Below, in pieces: positions 5,912 to 9,244 of a stretch of DNA of 9,244 nt; positions within the stretch are counted from its first letter, which is position 1, and every line of letters begins with the position of its first letter. The notes beneath the pieces are model-generated. The model was not told the DNA's origin, searched no databases, and saw nothing but the letters and a program-made list of their open reading frames with translations. Made by a program: the position numbers and the translations under genes. The DNA is taken from assembly GCA_039934455.1 (NCBI GenBank), contig JBDTMF010000171.1:1-9244 (forward strand). The letters are read 5' to 3'. This DNA comes from DASQFQ01 sp039934455 (GTDB lineage: Bacteria > Actinomycetota > Thermoleophilia > Solirubrobacterales > Solirubrobacteraceae).

Positions 5912-6945
5912 CCGCGGCGTCGGATAGCGTCGGCGCGAGCGTGCTCACCCGCACCGGCTTCTCCAAGTTCACGATCGGCTTCGATCCGCGCGACCGCGCG
6001 CGGCTGCACGACCTGTGGGACGAGGTGATCGACTCCCAGCAGTGGTCCGACGGTGAGATGACCCGCCGCTTCGAGGCGGCCTGGGGGGCCTGGAACCAGA
6101 CCCCGGCCGTCGCGTTCTCGGGCTGGGCGGGCGGCGCGCTCGCCGCGCTCGACTACGCCGGCGTGGCGGGCGGCACGGTCCTGTGCCCGTCCAACACCTT
6201 CATGGCGACGCCGCTCGCGATCCGCCGGGCGCAAGCCGAGGTCGTGTTCGTCGACTGCAACCGCGAGGACTTCTGCATGTCCTTCGCCGACTTCGAGGCC
6301 AAGGCCGAGCGCCACCGCCCGCGGGCGGCGGTGCTCGTCCACATCGGCGGGCACATGGCGTTCGAGAGCGAGCGGATCGCGCGCTACTGCCGCGACCACG
6401 GGGTCTTCCTCCTCGAGGACTGCGCGCACGCGCACGGCGCGGGCTGGGACGGGCGGCGCCCGGGCACGTTCGGCGACGCCGGCGTCTACTCGTTCTACGC
6501 GACCAAGACCGTGTCCACCGGCGAGGGCGGCGTGCTCGTGTCCGCCGACGACGACCTGCGCGCGCACGCCAGGGCGTTCCGCGACTACGGCAAGCCCGAC
6601 CACGCCGTCGAGGGCCTGAACTTCCGCATGAGCGAGTTCACTGCGGCGCTCGCGCTCGCCCAGACCGAGCGGATGGAGGAGATCGTGGCGTGGAAGAACG
6701 ACGTCGCCCGCGAGCACCTCGACCCGCTCCACCCGCACCGGCTGGAGCTGCCCGGCGGGATGGTCTCCGGCCTCTACAAGTACATCGTCCTGAGCCCGAT
6801 CGAGCGCTCGACCGGCAAGGTCTACGCGGAGCCCTGCCACCGCATCATGGGCACCGCCGACGACCTCCCCAACACGGACTGGGTGGCCGAGAACCACTGG
6901 TGCGTGCCGCTCTATTACCACCCCCTGCCAGACTCTGTGGCATGA
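5908..6945 (+). CDS. DegT/DnrJ/EryC1/StrS-family PLP aminotransferase
   Basis: About 345 residues. A fold-type I PLP enzyme of the sugar aminotransferase family, which typically aminates nucleotide-linked keto-sugars. Visible signatures are CPSNTFMATPLAI (residues 93-105, where a cosubstrate contacts), VVFVDCNRE (112-120), LLEDCAHAHGAG (168-179, with D171 expected at the PLP ring nitrogen), and YSFYATKTVSTGEGG (194-208, with K200 as the Schiff-base lysine). FRMSEFTAALALAQ (239-252) is the usual dimer-contact motif. GTG 5908 is chosen because it overlaps the upstream TGA (GTGA) and follows an AGG at short spacing; GTG 5941 is the alternative. The protein ends at NHWCVPLYYHPLPDSVA, somewhat short of the 370-400 residues usual for the family, so a final helix may be missing. 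Its stop overlaps the epimerase ATG. The substrate is not known; the coupled epimerase suggests a nucleotide sugar. Confidence 0.9.
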   Translation: MTAASDSVGASVLTRTGFSKFTIGFDPRDRARLHDLWDEVIDSQQWSDGEMTRRFEAAWGAWNQTPAVAFSGWAGGALAALDYAGVAGGTVLCPSNTFMATPLAIRRAQAEVVFVDCNREDFCMSFADFEAKAERHRPRAAVLVHIGGHMAFESERIARYCRDHGVFLLEDCAHAHGAGWDGRRPGTFGDAGVYSFYATKTVSTGEGGVLVSADDDLRAHARAFRDYGKPDHAVEGLNFRMSEFTAALALAQTERMEEIVAWKNDVAREHLDPLHPHRLELPGGMVSGLYKYIVLSPIERSTGKVYAEPCHRIMGTADDLPNTDWVAENHWCVPLYYHPLPDSVA

Positions 6946-8297
6946 CCACGGTGCTCGTCACCGGCGGGTCGGGGTTCATCGGGTCCCACGTCGTCGACCG
7001 CCTCGCCGCGGCCGGCCACCGGCCCCGCATCCTGGACACGCGCGCATCCGAGTGGCACCACCCCTCGGAGATCGAGACCGTGCTCGGGGACGTGCGGCGC
7101 CTCGACGACGTGCTGCGGGCCTCCCGCGGCTGCGACGCGATCTGCCACCTGGCGGCGATCGCGGACGTCGCCCAGGTCCACGAGGAGCCCGCGGACTCGA
7201 CCGAGCTCAACGCCACCGGCACGCTGAACGTGCTCGAGGCGGCGCGGCAGCTCTCGACCCCGCGCGTCGTCTACGCCTCGACGGTGTGGGTGTACTCCGA
7301 CGTCGACGCCGACCAGGTCGACGAGGAGACGCTGCTGTCCCCGCCGGCGCACCTCTACACGGCCGGCAAGCTCGCGGGCGAGCTCTACTGCCGCTCCTAT
7401 GCCGAGCTCTACGGAGTCGAGTCGACGATCGTGCGCTTCGGGATCCCCTACGGCCCGCGCGCCCGGCCCGCCGCCGTGATCCCGAGCTTCGTCGCGCGCG
7501 CCCGTGCGGGTGAGCCGCTGTCGATCGCCGGCACCGGCGAGCAGCAGCGCTCGTTCGTCTACGTGGAGGACCTCGCCGAGGGCGTCGTGTGCGCGCTCGC
7601 ACCCGCGGGCGCCGGCCGCACCTACAACCTCGCCGGGCGCGAGACCGTGACGATCCGCGGGCTGGCCGAGATCGTCCGCGACGGGGTGGCTCCGGTCGAG
7701 ATCGTCCACACCGCCGGCCGCGCGGGCGACCTGCGCGGCGCGACGATCTGCAGTGCGCGCGCCGAGCGCGAGATCGGCTGGCGCGCCACGACGCCGCTGT
7801 GCGAGGGCGTGAAGCGCTACGCCGACTGGGTCGAGGGGCAGCCGCCCGAGCGGAAGCCGAGGCGCTCGCCGATCGCATCGCTCTCGCAGCGCACGGCCAG
7901 GGCGCGCAGCGTCGCCGCCCGCGCCGCCGCCGCCGCCGTCGAGCCGAGCCGGATCGGCTTCGTGTCCCTGATCGCGCTCGTGTCGTCGCTGCTGCCCGCG
8001 CTCGCCTCGACCCGCGACGTGGGCGACGCGACCGGCGTCACCCTGCTCGTGGTGATGCTGATGGTGCCGCTGTGGTCGGTGACCGTCACCGAGTGGCCGC
8101 TCCCGCTGCGCCGCGTCCAGGCCGCGATCGCGGTGGTCATCGGCCTCGTCGGCGTCGCGCTCGCGGCGTCGCTCACGCCGGAGCACCTCGGCGACCTCGG
8201 CCAGGCGCACTGGACGGCGGAGATCCTCTTCACCCTGCTCGCCGCGACGGCGCTGCACATCGTTCCCGCGCGGCTCCTCCAGCAGGAGCGCGGCTAG
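6942..8297 (+). CDS. NAD-dependent epimerase/dehydratase (extended SDR) with C-terminal membrane domain
   Basis: 451 residues. Residues 1-298 are an extended short-chain dehydrogenase: nucleotide-binding TGGSGFIG (7-14), HLAAIADV (69-76), the catalytic region YASTVWVYS (111-119) and Y139-x3-K143 (YTAGK), FGIPYGPR (166-173), and the substrate-lobe segment QQRSFVYVEDLAEGV (201-215). This matches nucleotide-sugar epimerases, dehydratases and reductases; which one cannot be told. A basic linker (about 300-335) is followed by about four hydrophobic segments (338-356, 365-383, 392-410, 424-442), about 150 residues in all, that are not part of the usual enzyme. They would anchor it in the membrane, like the first gene of the operon. 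The ATG overlaps the aminotransferase stop (ATGA), so the two proteins are translationally coupled and probably act in the same sugar pathway. The gene ends one base before the stop of a convergent gene. Confidence 0.9.
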   Translation: MTTVLVTGGSGFIGSHVVDRLAAAGHRPRILDTRASEWHHPSEIETVLGDVRRLDDVLRASRGCDAICHLAAIADVAQVHEEPADSTELNATGTLNVLEAARQLSTPRVVYASTVWVYSDVDADQVDEETLLSPPAHLYTAGKLAGELYCRSYAELYGVESTIVRFGIPYGPRARPAAVIPSFVARARAGEPLSIAGTGEQQRSFVYVEDLAEGVVCALAPAGAGRTYNLAGRETVTIRGLAEIVRDGVAPVEIVHTAGRAGDLRGATICSARAEREIGWRATTPLCEGVKRYADWVEGQPPERKPRRSPIASLSQRTARARSVAARAAAAAVEPSRIGFVSLIALVSSLLPALASTRDVGDATGVTLLVVMLMVPLWSVTVTEWPLPLRRVQAAIAVVIGLVGVALAASLTPEHLGDLGQAHWTAEILFTLLAATALHIVPARLLQQERG

Positions 8298-8298
8298 C

Positions 8299-8997
8299 TC
8301 ATAGCGTGGCGGTCTGGTGGCCGCCGTCCTCGATCGCGGTGAGGATCAGCGGGAGCGCGCCCGCGGTCGCGCGCCAGCAGCCCGGGTCGCCGTAGTGGTC
8401 GGCGTCGTGGAGGAGGATCACCTCGCCGGGCACGAGCTCGCCCGCCGCCAGCCGGGCGACCGAGCGCGGCGTCGCGTCCGCTCGCCAGTCGCGCCCCCAG
8501 CGCGTCCACAGCCAGGCTGCGTCCCCGCGATGCCGGACGAGGGCCACCCCCGCGGCGCTGAAGATGCCGTACGGCGGCCGGTAGAGCGGCGCGAGCGCAC
8601 CCGTCGTGCTCCCGATCACGTCGGTCGCGCGCCGCAGGTCGTCGGCGAGCGCGCGTGGCGACCGCCGGAGCTGGGAGCGGTGGCGATACCCGTGGAGCGC
8701 CACGACGTGCCCTTCGGCCACGATCTCGCGCGCGAGCGCGGGGAACCGCTCGACCTGCTCGCCGACCAGGAAGAAGGTGGCGGTGGCCCGCCGCGCCGCG
8801 AGCGCGGCGAGGACCGCAGGGGTGCCCCCGGGGTGCGGGCCGTCGTCGAAGGTCAGGTGCACGGGCGCGCCGTCACCCGCCACGCGGCGGTGGACGCCGA
8901 GCGCGTCGCACAGCAGCGGGAGGCTCGGGGCGAGGGCGGGTGCGGCCCAGCCCACCGCCCCGGCGGCCGCCAGCGTCGACCACGATCTCACCGTCAT
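8299..8997 (-). CDS. NodB-type polysaccharide deacetylase (carbohydrate esterase 4)
   Basis: 232 residues. It removes N- or O-acetyl groups from a surface or secreted polysaccharide in a metal-dependent reaction. All five family motifs are present: TFDDGP (49-54; D51 is the expected base and D52 a metal ligand), HGYRH (102-106; H102 and H106 are metal ligands), RPPYG (140-144), the Trp/Asp-containing WGRDW (167-171), and LLHD (195-198, with H197). A hydrophobic N-terminus (about 8-30) after a short basic start probably serves as a signal peptide or anchor, placing the enzyme outside the membrane. The ATG at 8997 is the first reasonable start; the frame stays open upstream, but that part is Arg/Gln/Pro-rich and antisense to the next gene. 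There is no clear Shine-Dalgarno. The gene converges on the sugar operon with one base between stops and diverges from a transporter gene. A role in the same envelope polysaccharide is inferred. Confidence 0.92.
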   Translation of the reverse strand: MTVRSWSTLAAAGAVGWAAPALAPSLPLLCDALGVHRRVAGDGAPVHLTFDDGPHPGGTPAVLAALAARRATATFFLVGEQVERFPALAREIVAEGHVVALHGYRHRSQLRRSPRALADDLRRATDVIGSTTGALAPLYRPPYGIFSAAGVALVRHRGDAAWLWTRWGRDWRADATPRSVARLAAGELVPGEVILLHDADHYGDPGCWRATAGALPLILTAIEDGGHQTATL

Positions 8998-9006
8998 GCG
9001 AGCATC

Positions 9007-9019
9007 TTGCCAATGGCAA
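9007..9019. promoter_or_regulatory. 13-bp perfect inverted repeat over a start codon, possible shared operator
   Basis: TTGCCA-A-TGGCAA is a perfect inverted repeat with 6-bp arms and a 1-bp centre. It overlaps the ATG (9013-9015) of the transporter gene and ends 9 bp from the start codon of the divergent deacetylase gene. It could be an operator controlling both genes. Only the symmetry and position support this; no regulator is identified in the window. Confidence 0.35.
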
Positions 9020-9244
9020 CCGCTGGGATCGCCGCCGGCCTCGCGTGCGGCGTCGCGGCCGCCGCCTGTTACGAGCTGGGCTACGTCGCCCAGGCGGCTG
9101 ACGCCCGGCGCACGGACGCCGACCGCCCCGGCCTGCTGCTGCGGCTCGCGCGCCGGCGGGCGTGGCTGGGCGGCACGGCCCTGGTCGTCTGCGGGCTCGC
9201 GCTGCAGCTGCTCGCGCTGCACCTCGCGCCGCTCACCGTCGTGC
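9013..9244 (+). CDS. DMT/EamA-like membrane transporter, N-terminal part (cut by window end)
   Basis: 77 residues are visible and the frame is open to the end of the window. The N-terminal helix (about 4-27, with Y20-E-L-G-Y) is followed by an Arg/Asp-rich loop (about 31-53), a second helix (about 54-70), and H-L-A-P-L-T-V-V. This start, a helix with E-L-G-Y followed by a helix ending in APLTVV, looks like the EmrE/EamA group of drug/metabolite transporters. The assignment rests on only two helices. ATG 9013 lies 15 bp from the divergent deacetylase start; a TTG two codons upstream is an alternative. No Shine-Dalgarno is seen, so a leaderless mRNA or an upstream promoter inside the deacetylase gene is likely. 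Confidence 0.6.
   Translation, partial: MATAGIAAGLACGVAAAACYELGYVAQAADARRTDADRPGLLLRLARRRAWLGGTALVVCGLALQLLALHLAPLTVV

Noticed and set aside
5860..6921. Minus-strand open frame of 353 residues opposite the aminotransferase
   Set aside because: It has no domain and a Val/Arg/Glu/His bias from GC-rich complementary codons; the plus strand carries full PLP-enzyme motifs.
6915..8258. Minus-strand open frame of 447 residues opposite the epimerase
   Set aside because: Arg/Asp/His/Ala-rich shadow of a complete extended-SDR gene.
8998..9222. Upstream extension of the polysaccharide deacetylase to 307 residues
   Set aside because: The extra N-terminus is Gln/Arg/Pro-rich, has no signal sequence, and is antisense to the transporter gene; ATG 8997 directly precedes a hydrophobic leader.

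Overview
The window is very GC-rich DNA with dense gene packing. Most genes start on an ATGA or GTGA overlap with the gene before, and codon third positions are nearly all G or C. This suggests an actinomycete-type bacterium. The protein families would fit a deep-branching lineage such as Thermoleophilia/Solirubrobacterales, but that placement is an impression from composition and families, not a demonstrated one.

Layout. (1) 2-511 (+): the C-terminal end of an unrecognised protein. It overlaps a two-component system made of an OmpR/PhoB-type response regulator (508-1179) and a membrane sensor histidine kinase (1176-2507). (2) 2510-3778 (-): a 422-residue fusion of a COG4705-like polytopic membrane protein with a UspA-like soluble domain. 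Its 3' end lies 2 bp from the end of the kinase gene. (3) 3779-3868: the only real intergenic region. It holds a mirror-symmetric divergent pair of 11-bp direct repeats, the architecture bound by OmpR-family regulators. (4) 3869-8297 (+): a three-gene, translationally coupled operon of a multi-spanning spermidine-synthase-like membrane protein, a DegT/DnrJ/EryC1-type PLP aminotransferase, and an NAD-dependent epimerase/dehydratase with an extra four-helix membrane tail. (5) 8299-8997 (-): a NodB-type polysaccharide deacetylase, convergent with the operon. (6) 9013-9244 (+): the start of a DMT/EamA-like transporter, divergent from the deacetylase with only 15 bp between the two start codons.

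Working hypothesis. The two-component system probably controls the divergent promoter region at 3779-3868, and so both the COG4705-UspA fusion and the sugar-modifying membrane operon. The aminotransferase and epimerase suggest synthesis or modification of an amino-sugar, with two membrane proteins placing the chemistry at the envelope. The neighbouring deacetylase also points to cell-surface polysaccharide. The regulatory link and the pathway are inferences. The protein families, overlaps and repeat geometry are read directly from the sequence. No tRNA, rRNA, CRISPR array, insertion sequence or phage gene was seen.
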